Below, one piece after another: positions 43,459 through 55,229 of a DNA stretch of 64,000 bases. Every line of letters starts with the position of its first letter. Position 1 is the stretch's first letter. The notes under the pieces are model-generated. The model saw only the letters and a list, made by a program, of their open reading frames with translations. It was not told the origin of the DNA and did no database searches. The translations under genes and the position numbers were made by a program. The stretch is from Alisma plantago-aquatica (lineage: Eukaryota; Streptophyta; Magnoliopsida; Alismatales; Alismataceae), in assembly GCA_963693085.1 (NCBI GenBank), contig OY856411.1, forward strand, positions 64,167,001 to 64,231,000. The letters are read 5' to 3'.

Positions 43459-45003
43459 TGTGTGTAAACTAAACGTAAAAAAGACAAGTGCATGTATCGA
43501 TGTAGTATAGGAATAAAGAGGCCCGTATATCAAACAATAGGAAAATGTGTATCCATAAACTACTACTAACAATGACATAATCAGCTAGACCTGAGAAAAA
43601 GAGGAATTTTGTTCATTTAATGATTAAATTACAAGAATTAAAACTAAGATTACTGGTTGTAATCACAATTAGAAAGAATTCCTTCGGATTGTAGTTTCAC
43701 TACGATTCACATTGCAATTAACATCATTTCATTAATAATAATCTCTCTTAACCTTGGACAAAACGACTTTTAGCAAGAACTACCCACTCTTGCAGCATAA
43801 TTCACTATGTAATCTAATACCAATCCCACTCTCATTGAAATTGTGTTATTAGTTAGGTTCTTTACCAAAATCTCTGGGTTATTCTCTTCACACCGCAGAC
43901 CCTCTCTCGAGGTGCGGTATAAAATATGTAAATGTATGAGTTATCCAATACTCAATCCCTTTGTTGAAGCAATTAATAGTCTAAATAATTACCTATGGTG
44001 ATCAAGCACAGATGATTAGTTATGCTCTCCTAGAAATATGTCCAATAATTAAGAGAAACATGGATATTAATTTATAACTATCAATTACAATGTAAAATTG
44101 GGATACTCCTGGGTCCTAAGGAACTAGGGGATTAGCCCCACATGATTTCATTTGTTTTACACATAGAATAAGAAGAAAAAAATGATGAAAACATCAAGAA
44201 TAAGGAAAATGGAGAATGACAGTATAGATGGTTCCTTCTGACGAACGTTGTGATTTACCATCATCTGACTATAAATCGGGCCACCAGAAGTGCTCAAACT
44301 ACCCACAACATTTCTTTTTCTCCTCTCTGCTCCCCTTTATCTACAATTGAATATGGCGTGATAATTAGGTTTGTATGAACTCCTCCTAAGTCATAGAAGT
44401 GACTTAGAGTGTCATTAAGTCACAACCATCATATTAACGATGATCTTTAATCTAGTATGATTGCGTTGGGTCGGTACTATCGATGTGGTGTCAGTAGTAT
44501 CGACAACATTGATTATTCACGAGCCTTTGTAGATGTCGGTACTACTGAGCTAGCCGTCGGTAGTACCGAGTTTTCCTCTGACCTTCCCTGTTAGATTTTC
44601 AGTGTGAGTCTGTACCACCGAGCTGACCGTCAGTAGTACCGAGATTTTACCATGGGCACTCTTGTTGGTCTGTAAACAATACCTATTTGTTTGTTAGTAC
44701 TACCGAGTTTCCTCGAATCAGCCTATTCCTTTTCGTCAAGTGTCAGAACCACCGACAAGAATGTCGTTAGTACCAAGCTAATCTGTTTCTTGTAGATTTA
44801 CATGAAATGTGAACAATAAAGAACATAAGTTCAAAAATAATGATAGATTGCCCGAAACAATTAAAATCAATTACTTGATGCAATTAAGAGTCACTTTCCA
44901 ATGATGATAAACAATGCACAAATGATATCAATACGAATAATAAGTGTACAAAAATCCATAATATAACAACATGTATGAACATCAATTATTCAGTGCATCA
45001 CAC
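43459..45003 (-). repeat. Athila/Tat 5' LTR
   Basis: About 870 bp of this LTR (43459-44329) aligns with 40712-41580. The remainder (44330-45003) is unique to this copy and contains a cluster of TCGGTAGTACCGA-like motifs. The left end TGTGTGTAAAC matches the left end TGAGTGTAAAC of the other copy. Confidence 0.85.
44460..44775. repeat. Cluster of GTCGGTACTACCGAG-type motifs in Athila/Tat LTR
   Basis: Eight or more imperfectly palindromic copies occur (TCGGTACTA, TAGTACCGA, GTACCACCGAG and variants), separated by 10-30 bp. Confidence 0.75.
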
Positions 45004-45287
45004 ACCAATGTAAATGGGAAAATATCCACAAACATATGTACTTAAAGAACAAACGGGGAGGTGCTAGCGAAACATCTTGAAAATCAAATACACATTATAC
45101 ACTTACATCCTAAATGAGATTGAATGTTCAAGAATAGTCCCAAACTAGAGACTATCCAAGAATTGGTAGGAACCACTCTACATCCTTGTGTCTTCCTTGT
45201 TTTCCCTCCTTTAGTTGAGTGTTTTAATTGTTTAATTAATTTTAAAGTTCCAAAAATCTCCTAGTCACCCCCTCTAGATATTTTAAT

Positions 45288-45302
45288 TAGTATTAGAGCA
45301 GG
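45288..45302 (+). other. Primer binding site, initiator-Met type
   Basis: TAGTATTAGAGCAGG differs from TGGTATCAGAGCAGG by two transitions (G to A, C to T) and lies directly after the LTR end. Confidence 0.82.
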
Positions 45303-45334
45303 ACTTCAAGGAGCCATAACAGGTCTTGAAGAAT

Positions 45335-46350
45335 GGGGGACAACTTGTTGAGCAACCTCAACCTTGAAGGAACCTACGTGAGCCGGCCGCCGCTCTTTGA
45401 TGGAAGTAACTACACATATTGGAAGAGAAGGATGTAGTTTTACTTCCAAGGGATAAACCTGGACCTTTGGAGAATGATATGTACACCCTATGTACTTCCA
45501 ACGACAGAATATGCAATATGGGATCCAAATACGGTAATACAAGTACAATTAGATGCAAAGACAATAAGTATTTTATATTGTTCTATTTCAGTAAGTGAGT
45601 TTAATAGAATATCTTCGTGTGACACAACTAATGATATATGGCATAAACTATCTATTACCTGTGAAGGCACAACACAAGTAATGAATACTAAGATTAATAT
45701 GCTTAACAAAAGTTTGAACAATTCTGAATGTTATCTAATGAGACTATTAGTGAAATGTATGCAAAGTTTTCTTCTATTATTAACAACTTTAATGCCTTAG
45801 GTAAATATATAAGTGAGGAAGATCAAGTCTCTAAGATAATTAGGTATTTTCCTCCAAAATACAAGACAAAGGTGACGGCCATTGAAGAAGCCAATGACCA
45901 CTTTGAAGATGGAGCAACTCATCATCAATCTAGAAACTCATGAAGTCACTCTTAAAGAAGAAGAAAGATTGGAAGCTGAAAACAAGAAGGAAAAAAGGAA
46001 GGGCATTGATTTTAAGGCGACAACTAAAGAAAGTAATGAAACAAGTGAAGAAGATAGTGAAGAGGAGGCACTCATTGTAAATGGTAAGTAATATAATAGA
46101 TTTAAAACTAACAAAAATTCTCTAATTTCTTCATCTTCTTCCCTTAGGTGCTTTGAATGTGGTAAGAAGGGACATTTAAAAAATGAGTGTCCCAAAGTCA
46201 ATAAGGGAAAGAAATCTTCTTTTATGAAGAAAGAAAAGGCCTACAAATCAACTTGGGATGACTCAAGCGATGATAGAAAAAGTGAGGAGGAAGCGGAATA
46301 TCTCATGACCAAAGAAGACATGATAAGATGTTCATTACAACAATAAATGA
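45335..46350 (+). pseudogene. SIRE-like copia gag relic with CCHC knuckle
   Basis: RPPLFDGSNYTYWKRRM (about 45375-45435) is the canonical start of this gag family. A tryptophan-anchored middle follows (ISSCDTTNDIWHKLSITCEGTTQV), then ISEMYAKFSSIINNFNALGK and IIRYFPPKYKTKVTAIEEA across a frame change near 45740. The lysine/glutamate-rich stretch with LETHEVTLKEEE (about 45920-45960) is typical. The knuckle CFECGKKGHLKNEC (46149-46190) has intact C-x2-C-x4-H-x4-C residues. Three frame changes and several stops break the gene. Gag would form the particle that packages element RNA. Confidence 0.85.
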
Positions 46351-46369
46351 AGAAGAAAATGAGGTAAGT

Positions 46370-47075
46370 CTTCTTGATTTATATAAAGAAGAGTTAGTCA
46401 CTAGTATTGAAGGATTACATGATAAATATGTTGATTTTAAAATGAAATAAAAATTCTTACAAAAATCAATGAAGATTTGTATACTAGATTGAATGATCTT
46501 ACTTTTGAAAAAGAAAATCTTATGTTTAAAAAAGCTACATTGAAATCATCTATCAATGACTGCAACATTAAGTTGCTTTCTCTAAAAAATAACAATAATT
46601 TTCTTTTCCAAGAAAAGGTTGAATTGCTTGCTAAGATAAATGATCTTCAAACTCAACCTATTCTATGTACTCATTCATATTATCTTGATATTGTAAAAGA
46701 AAGAAATAGTTTGTATCTTGAAAAAAAAAGACATACTTGATAAAATCCTAAGGGACTCATCTCACAAAATTGGGAGTAGGTTATGTGCCCAAAGATAAAT
46801 CCTATCAAAAACCTAGAATTAAAAGGATACAAGTACCCAAGACTAAAGTCATGTATTTTCCTAAAGACAATCTAGCTAAGAAGAGAAATGAAATTTATTC
46901 TATATGCTATCATTATTGTTTACATCTTGGACATTACTCATTCTCTTTCCCATACAAGAAACAAGATGTTGACTTGGTTTGGGTTCCAAAACCCGCAACT
47001 CAAAATATTGGTCATAACAAGTTGAGATATGACCTAAGCTTCACTTTGAAATTTATAATGTCTCATCTCAACTGA
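46370..47075 (+). pseudogene. Gag C-terminal coiled-coil and second knuckle region
   Basis: Positions 46477-46740 encode a Leu/Lys/Asn-rich coiled-coil-like stretch (LNDLTFEKENLMFKKATLK). It is followed after a frame change by GVGYVPKDKSYQK (about 46770) and a decayed zinc-knuckle spacing C..C...H, with WVPKPAT at about 46980. SIRE-type copia elements carry such a long C-terminal extension before the protease. Protease and the rest of pol were not found downstream. Confidence 0.65.
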
Positions 47076-48885
47076 ATTAAGCTTGAACTTTTGTATCCTT
47101 TATTACTTAATTATGAATTATGACATGATATGTTTACAATAGAAATTCTAAAATTGATAAAACTTTATAGAACTTATCTCGATTGACAAAATTCTCAACC
47201 GAGGCATCTTCCAATCGAAGACAAGTTCAATCAAAGATAGTTCTGTCGAAATTGGTTTTAATGGAAAATCCTTTGGTCAAAAAATAGATCAATCGAGAAC
47301 TTCTTCAGTCGACGATATTTTTGACCGATAATAGTTCTGTCAGGACTGTTTATAAAGAATGTAATTATCAGCTTGCAATTGAATTTGGTTATCCAAATTT
47401 GTAATGTACTCTTTGTAATAGTTTTTTCTAAATCATAACCAAAAGGACCACTATATGGGGACCAAAAATTTATAGTTTGTAGGTTTGGATGGCCTATAGA
47501 GATTGACCGAACAAGCATAAAACTGGAAATAAGAACATCTCCACACACATGGAGAAAAGGTAAACTTATTGGTCACATTTGAAGAAAGGTGATGTTGGTG
47601 CATTTCTATTTGTAAATGAATGGATAAGAAAATATCAAATTTGTATATTCTAGGAGAGCAAAAGTAAGATTTCTTGTCAAAACTAAAATTTTCTCACCAG
47701 AACTCATTTACAAAAATCTAGTTTTATAACAAAAGAAGATGAAGAAAAATGTGATTTTGAGTTACAAAAAGGGTTTATCCTGAAATTTTCAACATCTAAC
47801 AAAACACCAAGGATATAATGAAAGAAAACAAACTTGACATGACTTATGAACCAATGGGTAAAACTTGAGAACATAAGGACATCAAACTCTTAAAATGGAT
47901 ATAAAGTAATAATAAAATCATAAAGGAAGAAATCTATGTTGATTAAACTCACGACTTGAAGCAAGATAAATATACAAAAAGAAGATAACTGGTCATTTAT
48001 GTCAACAAATTGTTATATCTTGGTTTAATCTAGATAAAATCTGCATTAATTGGAAATCTGTAGAATTGTCTCTCAGTCAAAAAAGAGTTTGACTGAGGAG
48101 CACCTCGGTCGAAGTCATGGTCGACCAAAAATAAGCCTGAGAAAATCGCTTATTTGTAAATCAAATCATCAATTTGCACCCAACATTGGTATATTAAATT
48201 TGTAAGTTGCTCATCATGTTAAATACTTATAATAAGAGGAATACCTTAGTATCTTTGAGCTATCTTTTATTATGAGATTAAGGGGGATCTTACAAAAATC
48301 TTGAATATAATGTATATCTTGTTCTTAATTGAATTCTCTACACCAATTAAGGGCTTAACATCCCTTGTATTTGGTTAGACATACATTTATTGATTCCACT
48401 ATGAGCTTAGAAGAATCTCATATCATTTTAGGGCTTAACATCCCTTGTAAATGATTGAGAAATATAGTTATTGGTCCCAGCATGAGCCTAACGAAATCTC
48501 ATATCATTTTAGGGCTTAACATTCCTTGCAAATGATTGAGAAATTAACATTGATTTTCAAAATTGTGGCTAAATTTGACATTATTTTTGAAGTAAACAAT
48601 TAAGGGGGGGGGGGTCTTTTTGACTTACACTAGCTATATTTTTGAAATGACACAGGGGGAAAAGTAATATAAACTCAAAATAAATGAGTTTCATGCTCTC
48701 TTGGCTTAACATTCATTGATGCTATATTCATTATGAGATGGTGCTATGTTCCATATCACTTTAGGAACAATTAGCACACATTTTATGAAAATAAGAATAT
48801 GCTCTTCAACTAAGGTAAATCTTAGTTATGAAACTCATCTTATTTAAATCATTTTGATTGTATTTTAGAAATGTTTGTCATCTTC
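47076..48885 (+). other. Non-coding 3' region of the SIRE-like element
   Basis: No pol domains are readable. The stretch contains a scattered TCGACCGAGG/CCTCGGTCGA-type motif (about 47165-47345 and 48085-48130), three tandem copies of an 80-bp unit (48351, 48431, 48512), and a run of G (48605-48613). SIRE-like elements often have a long non-conserved region between pol and the 3' LTR; here pol itself seems lost too. Confidence 0.55.
48345..48545 (+). repeat. Tandem 80-bp unit, about 2.5 copies
   Basis: The anchor AGGGCTTAACATCCCTTG recurs with spacings of 80 and 81 bp, each copy followed by ATGATTGAGAAAT-like and ATGAGC..A..AATCTCATAT sequence. Confidence 0.85.
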
Positions 48886-48898
48886 AAAAAGGGGGAAA
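48886..48898 (+). other. Polypurine tract of SIRE-like copia
   Basis: AAAAAGGGGGAAA lies directly before the LTR start TGTTGGCTAAATTGG at 48900. An AAAGGGGGAAATTG tract is characteristic of SIRE-type elements. Confidence 0.85.
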
Positions 48899-49264
48899 TT
48901 GTTGGCTAAATTGGACATTAATATACCCTTTGTTTTGATGACAAAAAACATTTCATTCTTGTGTATCTAACGTGCTACTTTAGTATTTTAGGGTTAAAAG
49001 GATTAAGGAAATTCTAATTAGTGGGAAGATGAAGATCAATGCAAATTGAAAATCAAATATGCTTAATTGTATAAATGCTCATGATTGTACTCAAAAGTAA
49101 ACACTTGTACAAAAATATAATGTACAAGAACTTAGACATCATGTAAATCAAGAGTTAGATCTTCCTTACCCCCTTATAACCCTTAGATAGTTTTCCTCCA
49201 AAGTTAGAGTCACTCACACACATTGAAATACACACTAAGTAGGCGATTCAAAATTCTAGAATAG

Positions 49265-49575
49265 GAACACCCTTGGTTAAAGAAATTGTCGATCGGGACA
49301 CACTAGGTCGAAGTTCTTATCGACCGAGAAAGACCTCGGTCCAAATTGTGAGAACTGTTCAACAAATTACACAATTGTGCTCTAAATTAGCATTTGGTCA
49401 AAAATAACCTTGACCGAGTAAGCAACAGTCTAAAGCTTGTGACTATTAGACTGGGTGGTTGATAGTTGGGAGTTGGAAATAGATGTTGCAAAACCTTTGA
49501 TCCAAACCCCTCTTCGGTCAAAGAAATGTTTGACCGAGACACATCTCGATCGATAAGTTCCTTGACTGGTATAGT
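49265..49575. repeat. TCGACCGAG/CTCGGTCGA motif cluster in SIRE-like LTR
   Basis: About ten copies of GACCGAG or CTCGGTC, several extended to the palindromic CTCGGTCGA/TCGACCGAG form. The same cluster occurs in the LTR fragment at 34335-34620. Confidence 0.8.
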
Positions 49576-51264
49576 TTCTGGATTATTCTTTTCAGCTCGA
49601 AACAATTATCCATTACAAGTCAATTAATGGATACCTAATGGCTAGTTAAGCATGAGGAACACTCTAGAAACCCTCTAGAACACCCCTAAGTACTTGCAAA
49701 CCATTCCTAGAAATAGGAGATGTAACATCCCTGACCTGGGTTAAGGCTAACCCTATTTTTTTGGATTAATTAAGTTTCTTAGAACTTTAATATAAGTCTC
49801 TAAAGAGTTTTGTTATCAGGTGACAAACTTATGTTTCAAATTTGGTCCTGTTTAAATAACGTTTAAGCAGTGTTCTCTTATTTTGGACCAAGATGCAATT
49901 TACCCAAGAAGAGGGGTTATATTGCAATATGTCACATGTTGAAAGTGCCTCATGTGTGTTAGCATCATAATAGAGAGAATGACGCAAGTTGATGGCTTGT
50001 GGAAAGCCCGAGTTCCAAGTTGGAGCTTGTTTGAATAATGCTTGTGCCTTGTGTACCAATTTTGGTACAAATTGTAAATTACCCAAAATGTAGGGTTGGT
50101 ATGAAAATTACCACCTATAGAGTGTTCCTACTCCCTCTAGAATCATATAGAGGAGAGACAAAGAAGGAGGCACCATGTTTGAATCATTTATGAGTGATGG
50201 TACTCTTGGTGATGAAAAGACCAAGAAAGGTTTGAATGTGAAACCCTAATTTGAGCTTGTATCGAGTTGTAAAGTCCATATGAGACTTCCTATCAGCCAT
50301 AGAGCCATAGAGGGAGTCTCATATCAGTTTGTGAACTCTTATAATTTTCCATTATGAGATAAGAACCCCAAGGAGGTGAAGTGTGTCGGTTTACAACTTC
50401 CTTGGAAAAGTTATACGGGGTTGTGAATAAAGTGGTGATTGAGTTGAGATATCGTATCCAACAAGATAAGTGATGGCTGAAATCATATCTAGATTATCCT
50501 CAAGTGTTTTTAATATCAATATAAATATGAGTGCCTGCATGGACAAGTGTCAACCATGCATGGATAGATGGCACTTAGTAGCTTTAAAACGATGACACCT
50601 CATATGCACTCTCTTTCATGAGCTTCAACTACATATACCATTCCTTTCAACTATAAGTGAAAATGTTGAACTTTATCACCCTCTTTCTCATAGATATCAT
50701 GCATAGAGTCTTAGTATCATGCATAGGAAGAGGGTTTTAATGAATAGAGCTTTGGTATCAGCCATAGTAAGGTGATATCGGCCATAGCAAGGTAATATCG
50801 GCCAAGTGAAGTGATATTGACCAAGTGAGGTGATATCGGCCCCAAGTGATGAAGTATCATGAATGGTGTTGAGGAACTCAAGTCTTGGACCTTTGATAAG
50901 CTCATCTTCAAACTTGGGAATGTGAAGCTTTGGATCTTGGAGCTTTGAAGTTGTTCTTGATGCGGGTTATATAACTTGAACTCAATTATGTTATTATTTA
51001 CCATCAATCTTGCCATAGTTGATGATTTACTTTCAAATCCAAATTGTATTGCATAATTGATGAATCCATGAGATCTAGTAGTTACCTAGGAATGTTGTCC
51101 ATGAACTTGAACAGTAAGAAAAAGAGTCTAGAGGTTGATGATGATGACATCATCATGGTTAACCCGATATTGGGTTGAAGCACCTCTAAACCCGATATGG
51201 TGAAGTGAACATATCATTAAAACGATACAATGAGGATACATACCCCTTAAACATGATATGGTGT

Positions 51265-51535
51265 AAATAATACACACACCTCTTTGCCCAATATGGGTTG
51301 AAGCATACACACACCTCTTTGCCCGATATGGTGTGAAGCGCACACACACCTCTTTGCCCGATATGGTGTGAAGCATACACACACCTCTTTGCCCGATATG
51401 GTGTGAAGTGCACACACAACTCTTTTCCCGATATGGTGTGAAGCATACACACACCTCTTTTCCCTATATGGTGTGAAGCATACACACACCTCTTTGCCCG
51501 ATATGGTGTGAAGCATACACACGCCTCTCTACCCG
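51265..51535 (+). repeat. 35-bp tandem array, about 7-8 copies
   Basis: The unit runs ACCTCTTTGCCCGATATGG then TGTGAAGCATACACAC. Starts at 51313 and 51348 give a 35-bp period. The peptide repeats readable on the minus strand are by-products, as 35 is not a multiple of three and all three frames are open. Confidence 0.92.
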
Positions 51536-52048
51536 ATAAGGTGGAAGTACCTCAAATTCAATGTACTTGATGGAGTAACACATAAAGTGTGTTATGTCAA
51601 GTAATACATTAATGTGTAAAGAGTTTAATGTATCTTGATTAAGTGGGCCAATGTACCTTGAAGGAAAGGGGTTGACCCAATTTAATAGATTATGATGCTA
51701 TCAATATCCTAGTAAGGATGAGAGAGAAACTTATACATGTGTGATAATCATGTTATGAGCATACAGTTATACTCCTAATATGCGTGGAGTATGAATTACA
51801 ATTGTGATTCTTGATGAATGTACTTGAAAACCCTAATAATCTTAAAGGGAAACCTTAAACCTAATGAAGGGTAATGATATGATTTGAAACCACAATTGGT
51901 TAATAAAAGGAAACCCTAACCCTAATTATGTTGAAACCATGTTGTTATCATGAGATAATGAGCATAGATAAGCATGAGCTATGATGTTTCATATAATACC
52001 GATTATATGGATCTTGTAAGTCATATGAAATACTTATACAATAAGTAT

Positions 52049-52240
52049 AATGTTTATATAGGTCTTATGATGTAGAGATGGTTGTTGCCTAGTGAGAGGT
52101 GACAAGATGTTTATATAGGTCTTATGACCTAGAGATGGTTGTTGCCTAATGAGAGGTGACAAGATGTTTATATAGGTCTTATGACGTAGAGATGGTTGTT
52201 TCCTAGTCAGAGGTGACAAGATGTTTATAAAAAGCCTCAT
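52049..52240 (+). repeat. 57-bp tandem array, about 3.3 copies
   Basis: The anchor TGTTTATATAGGTCTTATGA recurs at 52051, 52108, 52165 and (decayed) 52222, with GAGATGGTTGTTGCCTA and GAGAGGTGACAAG between. Confidence 0.93.
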
Positions 52241-52619
52241 GATCTATAGATTGATGTAAAAGATGGTAATGTTCAAAATAAACTAGGGAAATGGAAACCC
52301 TGTAACATATTAATAATAATAATAAATGGTTTTAAAGATAAAAACAAAATCTTGGTCATACATGCATTATGGTTATAGCCAAATAAGGGCTATAGTGTTT
52401 TGAATATACTAAAATGAGATATATGGAATACCTGTATCACGTAAAGGATGTGAATGGGTATAATGGCTTGACTGGGGTATAATGCCTAGTAAAGGTGATG
52501 TGGTATTTAGTGATGAGTTTGAGGGATTGATATCCCATAATCAAAGAGAAAGGAAAACATCAAGGTATTCCAACTACTATGAAATCCTTAGAAATATGGC
52601 CATGATATCACATGATTTG

Positions 52620-53430
52620 CATAGCCCAATACCTAGATATAGTTTCGCTGGATTGATATAATCCAATACCTGGATATAGTTTCACTGGATTGATATAATC
52701 CAATACCTGAATATAGTTTCACAGGATTGGTATAATCCAATACCTGGATATAGTCTCACAGGATTGATATAATCTAATACCTGGATATAATTTTATAGGA
52801 TTGGGATAACCCAATACCTGGATATAATCTCACATAACCCAATACCTGGATATAGTTTCACAGGATTGGGATAACCCAATACCTGGATATGATCTTACAT
52901 GATTGGCATAATCCAATACCTGGCTGAACGCTCACAGGAATGGTACAATCCAATACCTGGCTATAATCTCACATGATTGGTACAATCTAATACCTGGCTG
53001 TAATCTCATAGGATTGGTACAATCTAATACCTGGATGAACTCTCACATGATTGGTATAATCCAATACCTGAATGAACTCTCACAGGACTGAGATAACCCA
53101 ATACCTGGATATGATCTCACATTATTGGCATAATACAATACTTGGTTGAACTCTCACAGGATTGGGATAACCCAATACCTGGCTTTAATTTCACAGGATT
53201 GGCATAGTCCAATACTTGGATATAATTTCATAAGATTGGCATAGTCCAATACCTAAATATAATTTCACAAGATTGGAATAGTATAATACATGGCTTTAAT
53301 TTCATAGGATTGGCATAGTCCAATACCTGGATATGATTTCACAGGATTGGTATATACCAATACTTGGACAGATCATAATGATGTATATTCACATGATTGG
53401 TACAATCCAATACCTGGCTAATGGATTGGC
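52620..53430 (+). repeat. 37-bp tandem array, about 22 copies
   Basis: The unit is AATACCTGGATATAATCTCA followed by CAGGATTGGTATAATCC. It has an internal inverted pair (GGATTGG..ATAATCC) and is 37 bp long in nearly every copy. One copy near 52830 is shortened and one near 53370 is extended. Copies differ by 10-25 percent by eye. Confidence 0.93.
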
Positions 53431-55049
53431 TAAGGCCAATAGATAGAAATGAGAATGATTCATGGATGTCATACCATGACAATATCATCATAGGATAAGC
53501 TTGAGATGTCGGTATAGTATGATGGGTAAATGATACACATGTTCTTCATATTCCTTATAAAGTGAATAGATGATTTACTGCTCTATCATAGATAGTTTAA
53601 ATACTTCCAAAGATAATAAATGTTCTAATCTACTTATCCACAGTGATTAACGTTGCTTAGTAATATAAAAGAACCTCTGCTCAGTTTAATACTATTTACC
53701 TGTGATAATAATATTGTTGGTGGAGAGTTATATCTTTCGAGGGGACAATTGTCTCACCCTGTGGGATCCATAATTTTTAGGTGGACATGTACGAGGAGGT
53801 AGAGACCATTCTACAAAAGAAGGAAAACAACACTAGGGACAACAGTAACAGCTCAGGTTGAGTGTATTGTCTGTCGTGTCTTGTAGATAGAAGTTCTATG
53901 TGTCATCTTTGTACTCTCAGGTCCTTAGATTTAGTACATGATGGTTTTATGAACAATCTGAGATTTTGTCTTGTATGCCTTGAGGTTTTATGTTGCTTTA
54001 ATATATGTTTTGACAAAGAAACTGTTATATGTTATCGTCGAGATGAGATGGTATAATGTATGTATAATGTGAACCCTAATGTATATAAAGTTTTGGTTCT
54101 TTCATTAAGAGTAATCCAGGAAATGGATCTCTTTGCAAAATGGTTTTAGTTTATAGTGATTTTTGTTAATCATCTATTTATGATTATTCCGCATAATTAG
54201 TAATGATTTGGTTGTCAGTTTGGTGGCGGTCATTTTAGGAGAGGCCTTAGGACACATATGACACTCAACTACACTTTAGAATACATTCTAGTGATCAACT
54301 AAGCAAGAGATACACTTGCCATCTTATTTTTCTTGCCTCACTTTTGTGGCCTATAGCTACAATCTCATATCCACCACATATAACATTATCCATCTTAAGT
54401 GAATAGGAGATCTATACACTTGATATATGATCAAAGAACTATTCTCAATTGGATAAGTATTTTCTTTCTTCCAATCTTTTTCTTCTCTATTGTATATTGT
54501 TCTCCTTGACTACTCCTAGGTTTGGAGGGTGTTGAAAGGAGGTTGCTTGGATCTACTTCTTGGTGGATAAGGCTTCTTTGAGGTGTGCTTGAGATTACTT
54601 CAAGGAAGGATGCTTCAAGGGAGGTTGGTGCTACTTCTAAATGAAGGTTATCTCAAGGTGGTGGATCTACTTCAAGGAGGTGAAGGCTGCTCCAAGGACT
54701 TGAAGTCACTTCAACAAGGCTTCTTCAAGGAGGTTGAGGCTACTTCAAGGGTGCTGAAGGTGATTTTATTTTGTGTAACATCCTTGCGAGGTAATAAAAT
54801 AAATCACTTTCAAAATCCCAATTGAAAACAATTGGGTAGTGGACTGACTACCTTTGACATTAAAGGTAGGATCCACTCTACATCCTTGTGTCTTCCTTGT
54901 TTCCCCCTCCTTCTTTGGTTGAGTGTTTTAATTGTTTAATTAATTTTAAATTTCCAAAAATCTCTACTTACCCCCTCTAGATCTTTCATCATACACTTAC
55001 TAGTGAGATTAGGTGTTCAAGAATGGGATAGTGATACACACAATCATTA

Positions 55050-55205
55050 CTTAACTGTAAGCCCTAATTTGTAAACCATAGTCCCTAAATCCTAATATAT
55101 ATACCCTAAAACCTAATATGTAAACTGTTATCGCTAAATCTTAAAAGATAAACCCCCATTTGTAAACCCTTATCCTTAAACCCTAATCATGTAAACCCAA
55201 ACATT
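55050..55205 (+). repeat. Telomere-like CCCTAAA words in CACTA intron
   Basis: Repeats such as CCCTAATTTGTAAACC and CCTTAAACCCTAATCATG are the counterpart of 40395-40600 on the other strand. Confidence 0.7.
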
Positions 55206-55229
55206 TAATACTTGTTTTATCTTTAATTA

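Larger units (their letters stand above)
40712..45003 (-). mobile_element. Ty3/gypsy Athila/Tat element, internally deleted (4.29 kb)
   Basis: A 1.5-kb 5' LTR (43459-45003), a tRNA-Asp-type primer site, gag (about 41580-43290) and a partial 3' LTR (40712-41580) lie in order on the minus strand. It sits exactly inside the CACTA hairpin block: removing it rejoins ...CACACTGATG with TAAATGGG... The flanks give only an approximate target duplication (ACTGA versus ACCAA). The whole pol region, the polypurine tract and the first part of the 3' LTR are missing. Confidence 0.85.
37991..45174 (-). mobile_element. CACTA transposon 3' half (minus), interrupted by Athila/Tat element
   Basis: This is minus-strand CACTA sequence. 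The hairpin block is split between 45004-45174 (its 5' side) and 40600-40711. It is followed by an intron-like stretch with telomere-like repeats and tnp2 coding down to 37991. The left end abuts the outer edge of the giant inverted duplication within the transposase gene. The right end abuts the truncated copia element at 45175. Neither natural terminus is present. Confidence 0.82.
49721..54236 (+). repeat. Solo LTR, Ty3/gypsy-like, 4.5 kb (copy 2)
   Basis: It starts TGTAACATCCCTGACCTGGG, as copy 1 does. It is flanked by GGAGA (49716-49720 and 54237-54241). The uninterrupted target AAATAGGAGAGGCC is preserved in the copia LTR fragment near 34190 (opposite strand), which proves the insertion. 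The right end reads GGTCATTTTA instead of a clean CA, so the last bases are altered. It carries three tandem arrays not seen in copy 1. No coding interior. Confidence 0.85.
45175..54988 (+). mobile_element. SIRE-like Ty1/copia element, pol deleted, 5' LTR truncated
   Basis: In order on the plus strand: the last 113 bp of a 5' LTR, an initiator-Met-type primer site, gag, a low-coding 1.8-kb region, a polypurine tract, and a 3' LTR of about 1.57 kb that is itself split by a solo LTR. The 5' LTR remnant (45175-45287) matches the end of the 3' LTR (54865-54988). Integrase, RT and RNase H are absent between gag and the tract. The left edge is a deletion junction with CACTA sequence. The right edge is a natural LTR end (TTTCA) against the CACTA hairpin of the next element. 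Confidence 0.87.
48900..54988 (+). repeat. SIRE-like copia 3' LTR, split by a solo LTR
   Basis: Two parts, 48900-49720 and 54242-54988 (about 1568 bp together), run TG...CA. The first part matches the LTR fragment at 34094-34991. It contains a TCGACCGAG/CTCGGTCGA motif cluster (49265-49575) and, near its end, several CTTCAAGG(A/G)AGG-like words (54590-54750). The final 124 bp match the 5' LTR remnant. Confidence 0.85.

Noticed and set aside
51128..51522. Cys-rich repeat proteins on the minus strand (HTISGKEVCV repeats)
   Set aside because: All three frames are open through a 35-bp tandem array, so the frames are chance products of the repeat.
52620..53430. CRISPR-like regular array
   Set aside because: Units are continuous 37-bp tandem repeats without unique spacers, in a plant LTR context with no cas genes.
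49721..54236. Endogenous pararetrovirus insertion
   Set aside because: No movement protein, coat protein or RT motif is present. The TG start, 5-bp target duplication and empty site identify an LTR.
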